Shown here one piece after another: positions 35,609-44,071 of a stretch of DNA of 64,000 nucleotides. The stretch is taken from assembly GCF_006874475.1 (NCBI RefSeq), contig NZ_VIRM01000002.1, positions 124,001 to 188,000 of the forward strand. Direction: 5' to 3'. Every line of letters starts with the position of its first letter. Positions within the stretch are counted from its first letter, which is position 1. This stretch comes from Microbispora hainanensis (GTDB lineage: Bacteria; Actinomycetota; Actinomycetes; Streptosporangiales; Streptosporangiaceae). The notes beneath the pieces are model-generated. The model searched no databases and was not told the DNA's origin. It worked only from the letters and a program-made list of their open reading frames with translations. Both the position numbers and the translations under genes were made by a program.

Positions 35609-36172
35609 TCAGGAGGGGTCCGCGCCCTCCTCCGTGGTGGCCTGGCGGCCGAGCTGGGCGATGGCGTCGTCGGCCCACTGCAGTGAGGTGCGGACCTGCC
35701 GGAGGCCGAGGTCCAGGGCGAGGTCGCCGAACCTGACCCCGGACGTCCCCTCCTGGGCGGAGGCGGCCTGTTTGGCCGCCCGCAGGGCCTCCAGCTCGGC
35801 CAGCTTGTGCTCCATGTGCGTTTTCAGCCGCTCCAGCACGTCGAGCGCCTCGCGCGTTTCGAGCAGCGGGAGCAGGAACGCCTGCAGCGCGACCTCGCTG
35901 CGGGCCGGACCCGAGGGGTCGTGCCCGATCAGCCAGGCGCGAAGCTCCGCGCGGCCCTCCGGCGTGATCGAGTAGATCTTCCGCCCCCGTGCGCCCTCCG
36001 CCGCCACCGTCACCAGCCCGTCGGCGGTCATCTTCGCCAGCTCCGGATAGATCTGGCTGTGCCCCGCCTGCCAGACGTGGGCCACTGACCTCTCGAACCC
36101 CTTGGTCAGGTCGTAGCCGCTCGCCGAGCCGTACGCCGTCAGCAGACCGAGAAGGGCGATGCGCAGGGACAT
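35609..36172 (-). CDS. PadR-family transcriptional regulator
   Basis: A 187-residue regulator: PadR winged HTH in residues 1-85 (LRIALLGLLTAYGSASGYDL, HSQIYPELAKMTADGLV, GRKIYSITPEGR) and a C-terminal helical dimerisation domain (PadR C-terminal type). The ATG is placed at 36172; TATAGT on the minus strand lies 6 nt upstream, suggesting a leaderless or very short-leader transcript. Divergent from an MFS exporter with a PadR-box between them. Confidence 0.9.
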   Translation of the reverse strand: MSLRIALLGLLTAYGSASGYDLTKGFERSVAHVWQAGHSQIYPELAKMTADGLVTVAAEGARGRKIYSITPEGRAELRAWLIGHDPSGPARSEVALQAFLLPLLETREALDVLERLKTHMEHKLAELEALRAAKQAASAQEGTSGVRFGDLALDLGLRQVRTSLQWADDAIAQLGRQATTEEGADPS

Positions 36173-36192
36173 GCCCCCACTATACCTATGGA

Positions 36193-36213
36193 TTGACATG
36201 TCATTGCTTACAT
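36193..36213. promoter_or_regulatory. PadR-box operator overlapping the MFS -35
   Basis: ATGT-N8-ACAT (36198-36213) matches the known PadR consensus ATGT-N8/10-ACAT. It overlaps a perfect TTGACA (36193-36198), the likely -35 of the exporter, and a 10-bp palindrome TGACATGTCA (36194-36203). Binding here would block both divergent promoters. Confidence 0.7.
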
Positions 36214-36227
36214 GTCACCTTCGACAT

Positions 36228-37658
36228 ATGCGATCCAGAAACGGACTCCTCCTCTTCGCCGTGCTCGGCGGCATGTTCCTGGCGATGCTCGACCAGACGA
36301 TCGTCGGCACCGCGCTGCCGAGGATCACCACCGAGCTGGGCGGCGCCGGCCTCTACACCTGGGTGGTGACCGCCTACCTCCTCACCTCGACCGTCACGGT
36401 TCCGCTGTACGGCCGGCTCTCCGACGCGTACGGGCGAAAGCCGCTCCTGCTGATCGGGGTGGTGCTGTTCCTGCTCGGCTCGATCCTGTCCGGGGCGGCG
36501 CAGACCATGGGGCAGCTCATCGCCTTCCGCGGAGTGCAGGGGCTCGGCGCGGGCGCGCTGCTGCCGCTGTCACTGGCGCTGGCGCTGGAGTCGTTCCCGC
36601 CGGAGCGCAGCGGGCGGGTGCAGGGCGCCCTGGGCGGCGTCATGGCCCTGAGCTACATCGCCGGGCCGTTCCTCGGCGGCCTGTTCACCGACCACGCGAG
36701 CTGGCGCTGGGCCTTCTACGTGAACGTCCCGATCGGGGCCGTCCTCGTGGCCATCATCGTGTGGCGGCTGCCCCACCGTCCGGGGCACGGTGGGGCGCGG
36801 CCCGACTACCTCGGCATCGCCGTGTTCAGCGCCGCGATCAGCACACTCCTCGTCGGCCTGACCGAGAAGGGGGTCGACGGCCACACCTGGACGAGCGGGC
36901 CGGTGGCCGGGCCGATCGGCGCCGCGCTCGCGCTGCTCGTGGTGTTCGTTCTCGTCGAGCGGCGGGCCGCGGAGCCGATCGTGCCGCTCCACCTGTTCGC
37001 GAACGGCACATACTCGCTGGTCAACGTGGCGTCGTTCTTCACCGCGTTCTGCATGTACGCCGGGGTGGTCTTCCTGCCGCGCTACTTCCAGGAGGCGCAC
37101 GGCCTGAGCGCGACCTCCTCGGGGCTGCACATCTATCCGCTGATGCTGGCGATGGTCGTGGGCAGCGCGGTCACCGGCGCCCTGATCTCGCGCACCCGCC
37201 GCTACAAGCCCTGGCTGGTGATCGCGCCGGTCTTCCTCGTCGCGGGCACGGCGCTGTGCGCGAACCTCGAGGTGGGCACCTCGACTCCGCTGCTCGTCGT
37301 GTGGATGGCGCTGATCGGGCTCGGCATGGGGCCCATGCTGTCCGGTCTCACCGTGGCGATCCAGACCTCCGTGCCGCCCCGCTACATCGGCACGGCCAGC
37401 GCGAACCTGACGTTCTTCCGGCAGATCGGCGGCTCGGTCGCGCTGGCCGTCGCGGGCACGGCGTACACGTCCGTGGTGACGCGGGAGGCGCCCGTGCACG
37501 GACTGCCCACGGCCCACGCCGCCGCGACCGCGACCGTCATCCCCTGGCTGGGAGTCGTGGGCGCGGTCGTCGCCCTCCTCGCGCTCGCCCTGCTGCCGCG
37601 GGGTGGTGTGCCGCTCGACAGGCCCGCGCCGCGGCAGGAGGACCTTGTCGCGGCGTGA
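36228..37658 (+). CDS. MFS drug exporter, DHA2 (14-TMS) type
   Basis: A 476-residue major facilitator protein. Motif pattern: LAMLDQTIVGTALPRI in TM1 (DHA motif), the loop motif GRLSDAYGRKPLL between TM2 and TM3, and AFRGVQGLGAGALLPL. Around 14 hydrophobic segments are present. ATG placed at 36228 (MRSRNGLLLFAVLGG) because upstream codons lie in the operator and promoter. Family members export drugs by proton exchange. Control by the divergent PadR protein is likely. Confidence 0.92.
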   Translation: MRSRNGLLLFAVLGGMFLAMLDQTIVGTALPRITTELGGAGLYTWVVTAYLLTSTVTVPLYGRLSDAYGRKPLLLIGVVLFLLGSILSGAAQTMGQLIAFRGVQGLGAGALLPLSLALALESFPPERSGRVQGALGGVMALSYIAGPFLGGLFTDHASWRWAFYVNVPIGAVLVAIIVWRLPHRPGHGGARPDYLGIAVFSAAISTLLVGLTEKGVDGHTWTSGPVAGPIGAALALLVVFVLVERRAAEPIVPLHLFANGTYSLVNVASFFTAFCMYAGVVFLPRYFQEAHGLSATSSGLHIYPLMLAMVVGSAVTGALISRTRRYKPWLVIAPVFLVAGTALCANLEVGTSTPLLVVWMALIGLGMGPMLSGLTVAIQTSVPPRYIGTASANLTFFRQIGGSVALAVAGTAYTSVVTREAPVHGLPTAHAAATATVIPWLGVVGAVVALLALALLPRGGVPLDRPAPRQEDLVAA

Positions 37659-37687
37659 GACGGCACGTCAGCGGCGCTTCGAGCGGC

Positions 37688-37719
37688 GTGTCGGACGGTG
37701 CGCGGGGCCTGTCCGACAC
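37688..37719 (+). terminator. hairpin between MFS exporter and CARDB gene
   Basis: GTGTCGGAC (37688-37696) and GTCCGACAC (37711-37719) form a perfect 9-bp stem, 30 bp after the exporter stop. It could end that transcript. Confidence 0.6.
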
Positions 37720-37753
37720 GGTTGAATTGATCCAAGCGTTCGGGGGAGCGGCA

Positions 37754-38626
37754 GTGGGTCGTAGGGTCGTCACGGGTTTCACGGGTTTGGTCTGTGTGTT
37801 CGCCGCCGGAGCGCCGCATCCGGCGCTCGCCGACCCCGGGGAGCCGCCCCGGCCGGCACCGGTGAAGGATCAGTGGGGCATGGCCGACCTCACGGTCGGC
37901 ATCACCGCCACACCGAAGGTGGCGCAGCCGGGGCAGCCGTTGACCTATCACGTCAGCGTGCACAACAAGGGCCCGGGTGACGCCGTGCTGCCGACGCTGC
38001 GGGTCGCGTTGCCGAAGGACTTCCAGATCGTCAACGTGGGCGTCGCCGAGTGCGAGCCGGGCAAGGCGCGCAACCGGGTCGTCTGCCACTCGTCCGACGA
38101 CGTCCTGCCCGGCGGCTCGGGCGACATGACGATCACCGGAGTCATCGCGCCGGGCGCGCACGGGCCGCTGCGGGCGCGGGCCGACCTGACCTCCGAGGTG
38201 CTCGACAGGGACGAGACCGACAACAGGGCCGAGGCGGTGACGCGGGTCGACGAGGGGGCCGACCTGTCGATGCGGTTCCGCTCCTCGACCAGGTTCATCC
38301 GCCCGGGCCACTGGTTCTCCGTGCGGGCCGAGGTGCGCAACCGGGGGCCGCGCGTCGTGCGGGACGCCTACGTGTTCTTCCAGCCGCGCCAGGCCCGGCT
38401 GCTGTCCGCGCGAGGCGGGCGCTGCCGGGGGAACCGCCAGTTCGTGGGGTGCTCGCTGCCGCCGATCAGGTCGGGGTCGCGAGGGCTGATCGAACTCGTC
38501 TTCCGGGTGCCGTCCAGGGCCTCGCACGCCGTGGCGACGATGGCCACCGTCTATTCGCGCCGGTACGGCGACCGCCGTCCGGCCAACAACAAGGCGAGCG
38601 TACGGGTGGCCCTGCGCCGCGCCTGA
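37754..38626 (+). CDS. secreted protein with two DUF11/CARDB-like domains
   Basis: A 290-residue exported protein. GTG start with GGGGGAG 5 nt upstream; a short signal peptide (TGFTGLVCVFAAGAPHPALA) follows. Two Ig-like repeats: residues about 45-160 (LTVGITATPKVAQPGQPLTY, VHNKGPGDA, and ETDNRAEAV) and 165-290 (LSMRFRSSTRFIRPGHWFSV, NRGPRVV, PANNKASV). Each shows the 'NxGP' and 'D/N-N-x-A' signature of DUF11/CARDB folds, usually cell-surface adhesion or spacer modules. Conserved Cys pairs occur in both repeats. No clear partner genes. Confidence 0.8.
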   Translation: MGRRVVTGFTGLVCVFAAGAPHPALADPGEPPRPAPVKDQWGMADLTVGITATPKVAQPGQPLTYHVSVHNKGPGDAVLPTLRVALPKDFQIVNVGVAECEPGKARNRVVCHSSDDVLPGGSGDMTITGVIAPGAHGPLRARADLTSEVLDRDETDNRAEAVTRVDEGADLSMRFRSSTRFIRPGHWFSVRAEVRNRGPRVVRDAYVFFQPRQARLLSARGGRCRGNRQFVGCSLPPIRSGSRGLIELVFRVPSRASHAVATMATVYSRRYGDRRPANNKASVRVALRRA

Positions 38627-38669
38627 CCATGCCCCGCGCCTGACCATGCCCCGCGCCTGACCCTGCACC
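38619..38669. repeat. 17-bp tandem repeat over the CARDB gene stop
   Basis: GCGCCTGACCATGCCCC at 38619-38635 and 38636-38652, then a changed copy at 38653-38669. The first unit contains the stop TGA (38624-38626). Confidence 0.85.
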
Positions 38670-38683
38670 CCCGGCGGCGAAGG

Positions 38684-39637
38684 TCAGGCGGGCTTCGTGG
38701 AGGCGGTCCAGGCGTCGGCGACCATGTCCCGCAGCGACGCGTGGGCGGGCTTCCAGCCCAGCTCGCGCTGGATCTTCTCCGACGACGCCACCAGCACGGC
38801 CGGATCACCGGGACGGCGCGGCGCGACGGTGGCCGGGATGGGGTGCCCGGTCACCTCGCGGCAGACGTCCACGACCTCCTTGACCGAGAAGCCCGTGCCG
38901 CTGCCCAGGTTGTAGATCCGGTGCTCGCCGGGCGTGCAGGCGTCCAGGGCGAGCAGGTGCGCGCGGGCGAGGTCGGCGACGTGGACGTAGTCGCGGATGC
39001 AGGTGCCGTCCGGAGTGGGGTAGTCGGTGCCGAAGACGCTGACCGACTCGCGCTCGCCGAGGGCGACCTTCAGGATGTTGGGGATCAGGTGGGTCTCGAC
39101 CGTGTGCCGCTCGCGGAACTCGCCGTACGCTCCGGCCACGTTGAAGTAGCGCAGGCTGACCGCGCCCAGGCCGTACATGCCGGCGAAGGCGGTGAGCGCG
39201 GTGTCCACGGCGAGCTTGGACGCGCCGTAGGGGTTGCCCGGGCGCGTCGGGTCGGTCTCCAGGATGGGCGTGCGCTCGGGCTCGCCGTACGTGGCGGCGG
39301 TGGAGGAGAACACGATCCTGTTCACCCCGGCCTGCCGCATCGCGTCGAGCAGCGCGAGCGTGCCGCCGAGATTGTTCGACCAATACAGCCCCGGCTTCTC
39401 CACCGACTCGCCCACCAGGGACTTGGCCGCGAAGTGGAGCACGGCGTCGAACCCTTCGGACAGCACGCCGCCCGCCTCGGTGATCGACGCCTGCACGAAC
39501 GCGGCGCCCGGCGGTACGGCGTCGGCGTGCCCGGTCGACAGGTCGTCGAGCACCGTGACCTCGTGCCCCTCCTCCAGGAGTTGCGCCGCCACGACGCTGC
39601 CGATGTACCCGGCTCCACCAGTAACCAGCAGCTTCAC
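38684..39637 (-). CDS. galE: UDP-glucose 4-epimerase
   Basis: A 317-residue extended SDR enzyme that interconverts UDP-glucose and UDP-galactose. NAD motif GGAGYIG at residues 7-13, catalytic Tyr137 and Lys141 in [20 protein letters not shown] and [13 protein letters not shown] typical of GalE. Slightly shorter than E. coli GalE (338) but usual for actinobacteria. GTG start with AGGAG 6 nt upstream. It stands alone, without galT or galK near, so it may serve cell-wall sugar supply. Confidence 0.95.
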   Translation of the reverse strand: MKLLVTGGAGYIGSVVAAQLLEEGHEVTVLDDLSTGHADAVPPGAAFVQASITEAGGVLSEGFDAVLHFAAKSLVGESVEKPGLYWSNNLGGTLALLDAMRQAGVNRIVFSSTAATYGEPERTPILETDPTRPGNPYGASKLAVDTALTAFAGMYGLGAVSLRYFNVAGAYGEFRERHTVETHLIPNILKVALGERESVSVFGTDYPTPDGTCIRDYVHVADLARAHLLALDACTPGEHRIYNLGSGTGFSVKEVVDVCREVTGHPIPATVAPRRPGDPAVLVASSEKIQRELGWKPAHASLRDMVADAWTASTKPA

Positions 39638-39795
39638 CGTTTGCTCCTGTTCAAAAGTGTTGGATTATGTACGTCCAGGGCCTAGCTTACGCGGTTCCCA
39701 TGAGGAGCGGGTTAAATGCCTCCAGTGCCGCAATCTCAGCAAGTCGCAAGGGATTGCGACGACCGGCCTGGCCTGCCTGACACCCGAACGGACTG

Positions 39796-41115
39796 ATGAC
39801 GTTGAGCAACGTCGCGGTGACCATCACCCTGGTCCTGATATTCATCCTGATCGGCGGGTTCTTCGCCGCGGCCGAGATGGCGATGGTCTCGCTGCGGGAG
39901 AGCCAGATCCGCCGCCTGAGCCGCGACGGGGGACGCCGCGGCGCGCGGGTGCAGAAGCTCGCCCGCGACCCCAACCGCTTCCTGTCCGCCATCCAGGTCG
40001 GGGTGACCGTGGCGACCGTGCTGTCGGCCGCTCTCGGCGCCGACGCGCTGGGCCCGCGGTTCGCCCCGGTCCTGGAGCAGTGGGGCCTGCGGCCGAGCGT
40101 GGCCGCGCCCGTCGCGTTCGTGGCCGTCACGCTGGCCATCTCGTACGTCACCCTGGTGCTCGGCGAGCTGGCGCCCAAGCGGCTCGGCCGGCAGCGGGCG
40201 GAGAGCCTGTCGCTCGTCACCGCCCCGCTGCTCGACCGGATCGCCACGCTGTCGAGGCCGGTGATCTGGGTGCTGTCCAAGTCGACCAACGGCGTCGTAC
40301 GGCTGCTCGGCGGCAACCCGTCCGCCGACAGGGCGGCCATGACCACCGAGGAGCTGCGCGACATGGTGGTGGGCCACACGGAGCTCACCCAGGACGAGCG
40401 CGACGTGATCGCCGAGGTGTTCTCGGCGGGCAAGCGGCAGCTCAGGGAGGTCATGCTGCCCCGCACGGAGGTCGAGTTCATGGCGGCGGACACTCCGCTC
40501 GCCGAGGCCGCCGTGCTCGCCGCGGCCATGCCGCACTCCCGGTTCCCCGTCTATCGCGACTCCTACGACGACGTGATCGGGTTCGTGCATGTGCGCGACC
40601 TGCTCGACCCGGTGCGCACCGGGCGGCTGGACCCGATCAGCGAGCTGGTGCCGATCCGCCCGGTCAAGCTCGTGCCCGCGAGCAAGCGGGTCCTCGCCAC
40701 GCTCGCGGAGATGCGCGACGAGGGCCACCACCTCGCCATCGTGGTGGACGAGTACGGCGGCACCGACGGCATCGTTACGCTGGAGGACCTGGTCGAGGAG
40801 CTCGTGGGCGACATCCGCGACGAGTACGACGAGAGCGGCGACGCCGTGCGCGTGATCGCCGGAGACGTGGAGGTCGAGGGGCTGGTCAACCTCGACGAGT
40901 TCCACACGCAGACGGGCGTGCGGCTGCCCAGCGGGCCGTACGAGACCCTGGGCGGCTACGTCATGGCCTTCCTCGGCCACCTGCCCCAGCGCGGCGAGGT
41001 CGCCGAGGCCCCGGGCGTGAAGCTGACCGTGACGGAGATGGACGGCCGCCGCGTCTCCCGCGTCCGCGTCACCCGCACGCCTCCCGAAGACATCGCCCCC
41101 GCGGCGGCCGGCTGA
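39796..41115 (+). CDS. CNNM/CorC-family transporter-like membrane protein
   Basis: A 439-residue 'hemolysin' family protein. An N-terminal CNNM domain with about four membrane segments (residues 5-170, ITLVLIFILIGGFFAAAEMA), then two CBS domains (about 205-330; EVMLPRTEVEFMAADTPLAE, GFVHVRDLL) and a CorC/HlyC C-terminal domain (ETLGGYVMAFLGHLPQRGE). CNNM proteins move or sense Mg2+ or Co2+. The ATG lacks a good Shine-Dalgarno. Divergent from galE, 158 bp between. Confidence 0.9.
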   Translation: MTLSNVAVTITLVLIFILIGGFFAAAEMAMVSLRESQIRRLSRDGGRRGARVQKLARDPNRFLSAIQVGVTVATVLSAALGADALGPRFAPVLEQWGLRPSVAAPVAFVAVTLAISYVTLVLGELAPKRLGRQRAESLSLVTAPLLDRIATLSRPVIWVLSKSTNGVVRLLGGNPSADRAAMTTEELRDMVVGHTELTQDERDVIAEVFSAGKRQLREVMLPRTEVEFMAADTPLAEAAVLAAAMPHSRFPVYRDSYDDVIGFVHVRDLLDPVRTGRLDPISELVPIRPVKLVPASKRVLATLAEMRDEGHHLAIVVDEYGGTDGIVTLEDLVEELVGDIRDEYDESGDAVRVIAGDVEVEGLVNLDEFHTQTGVRLPSGPYETLGGYVMAFLGHLPQRGEVAEAPGVKLTVTEMDGRRVSRVRVTRTPPEDIAPAAAG

Positions 41116-41165
41116 GGGGGCGCGCGCTCTGGCCGCGTCTGTCGCGGGCAGCCCGCGACTCCTGA

Positions 41166-41180
41166 CAGAATTGCCGTATG
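41166..41180 (+). promoter_or_regulatory. trpS -10 candidate
   Basis: CAGAAT (41166-41171) ends 6 nt before the ATG and no Shine-Dalgarno is present, so trpS may be leaderless. No leader peptide or T-box structure fits in the 62-bp gap. Confidence 0.35.
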
Positions 41181-42191
41181 GCTCTTGCTCGCGTCCTGTC
41201 CGGTATCCAGCCGACCGCCGACTCGTTCCACCTGGGCAACTATCTCGGCGCCATCCGTCAGTACGTCGCGCTGCAGGACACCCATGAGGCCTTCTTCTTC
41301 ATCGCCGACCTGCACGCGCTGACCGTCGCGCCCAAGCCCGAGGAGCTGCGCCGGCGCACCAGGATCGCCGCCGCCCAGCTGTTCGGGGCGGGGCTCGACC
41401 CGGAGCGCGCCGCGGTCTTCGCGCAGAGCCACGTGCGCGAGCACAGCGAGCTCGCCTGGTATCTGATCTGTCAGACCGGCATGGGCGAGGCCGGCCGGAT
41501 GACGCAGTTCAAGGACAAGTCCGCGCGATACGGCGAGAGCTCGGCCAGCGTGGGCCTGTTCACCTACCCGATCCTCCAGGCGGCCGACATCCTGATCTAC
41601 CAGGCCGACCAGGTGCCGGTCGGGGTGGACCAGAAGCAGCACCTGGAGCTCAGCCGCGACCTCGCGCAGCGCTTCAACAGCCGCTACGGCCAGACGTTCA
41701 AGGTGCCGAGCCCCTACATCCTCAAGGAGGTCGAGAAGATCACCGACCTCCAGGACCCGACCGCCAAGATGTCCAAGTCGTCGTCGAGCCCCCAGGGCAT
41801 CCTCGACGTGCTGGAAGAGCCGAACGTCCTGCGCAAGAAGGTCATGCGCGCGGTGACCGACACCGGCAGCGAGATCGTCGCCGACGAGGAGAACAAGCCG
41901 GGCGTCACCAACCTGCTGCGGATCCTGTCCGCGCTGACCGGCACGCCGATCCCCGACCTGGAGACGCGGTTCGCCGGGCAGGGATACGGCGCCTTCAAGA
42001 AGGAGGTCGCCGAGGCCGTCGTCGAGACGTTCTCGCCGATCCGGGAGCGTACGGAGAAGCTGCTGGCCGACGAGGCCGAGCTCGACCGGCTGCTGGTCGC
42101 GGGCGCCGCCCGGGCCCGCAAGGTGGCCCGCGAGACGATGGAGCAGGTCCGCGAGCGCCTCGGCCTGCTTCCCACGCCGCCCTTCGAGTGA
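41178..42191 (+). CDS. trpS: tryptophanyl-tRNA synthetase
   Basis: A 337-residue class I aminoacyl-tRNA synthetase. The HIGH motif appears as FHLGNYLG near residue 17, the KMSKS motif as AKMSKSS, and [20 protein letters not shown] is characteristic of TrpS. Length is normal. The stop lies in the first unit of a 27-bp tandem repeat, so the last six residues (TPPFE region) are repeated untranslated downstream. Confidence 0.97.
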   Translation: MALARVLSGIQPTADSFHLGNYLGAIRQYVALQDTHEAFFFIADLHALTVAPKPEELRRRTRIAAAQLFGAGLDPERAAVFAQSHVREHSELAWYLICQTGMGEAGRMTQFKDKSARYGESSASVGLFTYPILQAADILIYQADQVPVGVDQKQHLELSRDLAQRFNSRYGQTFKVPSPYILKEVEKITDLQDPTAKMSKSSSSPQGILDVLEEPNVLRKKVMRAVTDTGSEIVADEENKPGVTNLLRILSALTGTPIPDLETRFAGQGYGAFKKEVAEAVVETFSPIRERTEKLLADEAELDRLLVAGAARARKVARETMEQVRERLGLLPTPPFE

Positions 42192-42251
42192 GCCGCGCCC
42201 ACGCCGCCGTTCGAGTGAGCCGCGCCCACACCGCCCTTCGAGTGAGCCGCG
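42171..42251. repeat. 27-bp tandem repeat over the trpS stop
   Basis: Three units at 42171-42197, 42198-42224 and 42225-42251, each CCCACGCCGCC or a close variant, then TTCGAGTGAGCCGCG. Every unit carries the in-frame stop TGA of the first, since 27 is a multiple of three. Confidence 0.9.
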
Positions 42252-42256
42252 CCTGA

Positions 42257-42284
42257 GACCGCGGCCCCGCCCCGGGCCGCGGTC
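42257..42284 (+). terminator. trpS terminator
   Basis: A perfect 11-bp stem, GACCGCGGCCC (42257-42267) and GGGCCGCGGTC (42274-42284), 6-nt loop, directly after the tandem repeat. Confidence 0.85.
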
Positions 42285-42325
42285 GCCGTACGCATCGAGA
42301 CGCCTTCCCCGGGTACACAAGGGCG

Positions 42326-43324
42326 ATGGGGATGGCGTTGGTCGACCGGGTCACGCGGCGGATCGACGAGGTCAGGGCATGGGGCCGGATGCGGATCGAG
42401 CGTTACCGGATCCGCTTCCCCTGGCTCGACCACCTCATCCGGACCGTGCAGCGCTATCAGGTGCAGGCGGGGGACCGGCTGGCGGCTGCCATCACCTATT
42501 TCGCGTTCCTGTCGTTCTTTCCGCTGATCGCGCTGGCGTTCGCCCTGTTCGGCTATGTCGTGACGATCCGCCCGGACGCGCTCGCCACGCTCACCGAGGC
42601 GATCAACAGTCAGCTTCCGGGGCTCGCGGACCAGCTCCACATCGACCAGCTCGCCGGGGCCCGCGCCCGGGCCGGGATCATCGGTCTGCTCGGCCTCCTG
42701 TACGCCGGGCTGGGCGCGATGGACGCCCTGCGCGGGGCCCTGCGCACCGTCTGGATGACCTGCGAGCCGCCGCTCAACTACTTCGTCGGCAAGCTCCGCG
42801 ACCTCGTCGCGCTCGTGCTGATGGGCCTGGCCCTGCTGGTGTCGGTGATCGCGAGCGGGTTCGCCACCGGGGCCACGAGCACGGTCGCGGGATGGCTCGG
42901 CCTTGGCTCCTCGCCACTGGCCGGCTTCGGGATCTGGCTCGCCGGGGTCGGCGCGAGCCTCGTCGCCGACCTGCTGCTCTTCCTGGTCATCCTCGGCTGG
43001 CTGGCCAAGCCGCCGCAGCCGTTCCTCGTGGTGCTCAAGGGCGCGCTGCTGGGCGCGGTCGGCTTCGGCGTGCTGAAGCAGCTCGCGGCGCTGATCCTGG
43101 CCGGCACCCTGCACAACCCGGTGTACGGCACGTTCGCCGTGGTCGTGGGGCTGCTGCTGTGGATCAACCTGTCGGCCCGGGTGATCCTCTATGCCGCCGC
43201 GTGGACGGCGACGGCCACGCTCGGCCCACCGCCCCAGCCCACCCCGCTGCCGTCGCCCGCGATCACGCCCACGACCGGCCGCGGCCCCGCGCAGCAGGGC
43301 CATGATCTGTCGGACACGACCTAA
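42326..43324 (+). CDS. YihY/BrkB-family membrane protein
   Basis: A 332-residue protein with about six transmembrane helices and the family signature near the first span (GDRLAAAITYFAFLSFFPLIA) and near the end (NPVYGTFAVVVGLLLWINLSARVILYAAAW). YihY proteins were once called ribonuclease BN by mistake; their role is unknown. Two ATGs occur at 42326 and 42332; the first is used. Its stop overlaps the convergent TetR gene by 4 bp. Confidence 0.92.
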   Translation: MGMALVDRVTRRIDEVRAWGRMRIERYRIRFPWLDHLIRTVQRYQVQAGDRLAAAITYFAFLSFFPLIALAFALFGYVVTIRPDALATLTEAINSQLPGLADQLHIDQLAGARARAGIIGLLGLLYAGLGAMDALRGALRTVWMTCEPPLNYFVGKLRDLVALVLMGLALLVSVIASGFATGATSTVAGWLGLGSSPLAGFGIWLAGVGASLVADLLLFLVILGWLAKPPQPFLVVLKGALLGAVGFGVLKQLAALILAGTLHNPVYGTFAVVVGLLLWINLSARVILYAAAWTATATLGPPPQPTPLPSPAITPTTGRGPAQQGHDLSDTT

Positions 43325-43950
43325 CGCGGGCGCAACCCGTTGAGCGCGGTCTCCACGACCGTGTCGGCGTACTCGGGGGTCAGCGGGCCGCTGCGCTGGA
43401 GCCACCGGTTGAGCAGCGGTCCCCACAGCATCTCGATCGCGACGTCCAGGTCCAGGTCGCCGGAGAGCTGCCCGGCCCGCTGCGCGCTGCGCAGCCGCTG
43501 CTTCTTCAGCTCCTTCATCGGCCCGTCGAGCCGTTCCGCGTACGCGGCGGCGAGCGCGGGGTCGTGCAGGATCTCCGTGTTGAGCGCGCGCATCGGCTCG
43601 TCGTATCGCGGGTCGTTCAGCTCGGCGACCGTCGCGCGCAGGACCGCCTTGAGGTCGGCCTCCAGGTCGCCGGTGTCGGGCAGCGCGGGCGAGTCGTCCG
43701 GTCCCTCGGAGAGCATGAGGAACGCGTCGAAGAGCACCGCTCCCTTGGAGGGCCACCAGCGATAGATGGTCTGCTTGCCGACCCCGGCCCGGGCGGCGAT
43801 CCCCTCGATGCTCAGCTTCGCGTAGCCGACCTCGCCGACGAGCTCGAACGCCGCGGTGAGGATGGCCCGCCGCGAGGCCTCGCTGCGGCGCCTCGTGCCA
43901 TGAGCGGTGCCGGGAGCCGTGCCGGGAGCCGTGCCGTGCTGTGCCGTCAT
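43321..43950 (-). CDS. TetR-family transcriptional regulator
   Basis: A 209-residue repressor. HTH in residues 25-75 (AILTAAFELVGEVGYAKLSI, AGVGKQTIYRWWPSKGAVLF); C-terminal ligand domain of the TetR_C type. The first 20 residues are a Gly-Thr-Ala-Pro repeat from a 12-bp tandem repeat. TAGGTT (43958-43963 on the minus strand) is 7 nt before the ATG, suggesting a leaderless transcript. Divergent from the SDR gene, with repeat operators between. Confidence 0.9.
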   Translation of the reverse strand: MTAQHGTAPGTAPGTAHGTRRRSEASRRAILTAAFELVGEVGYAKLSIEGIAARAGVGKQTIYRWWPSKGAVLFDAFLMLSEGPDDSPALPDTGDLEADLKAVLRATVAELNDPRYDEPMRALNTEILHDPALAAAYAERLDGPMKELKKQRLRSAQRAGQLSGDLDLDVAIEMLWGPLLNRWLQRSGPLTPEYADTVVETALNGLRPR

Positions 43951-43968
43951 GCCGCCGAACCTATCAAA

Positions 43969-44045
43969 AACGAGACGAGACGATCCGTCTTGACAGGGAT
44001 CCGGCAGGACGCCACTATTGCCGAACGAGACGAGACGTATCGTTC
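43969..44045. promoter_or_regulatory. TetR operators and SDR promoter
   Basis: AACGAGACGAGACG occurs at 43969-43982 and 44024-44037 (55 bp apart). The first extends into AGACG-ATC-CGTCT (43978-43990); the second is flanked by GAACGA (44023-44028) and TCGTTC (44040-44045). Between lies TTGACA (43990-43995), 17 nt, CACTAT (44013-44018), a good promoter for the SDR gene. The sites thus overlap the -35 and lie at the transcription start. Confidence 0.7.
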
Positions 44046-44071
44046 AACCGAAGTAAGCGAATGGAGCCACC

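Noticed and set aside
42171-42251. CRISPR-like direct repeats
   Set aside because: Units are contiguous without spacers and include the trpS stop; a tandem repeat, not CRISPR.
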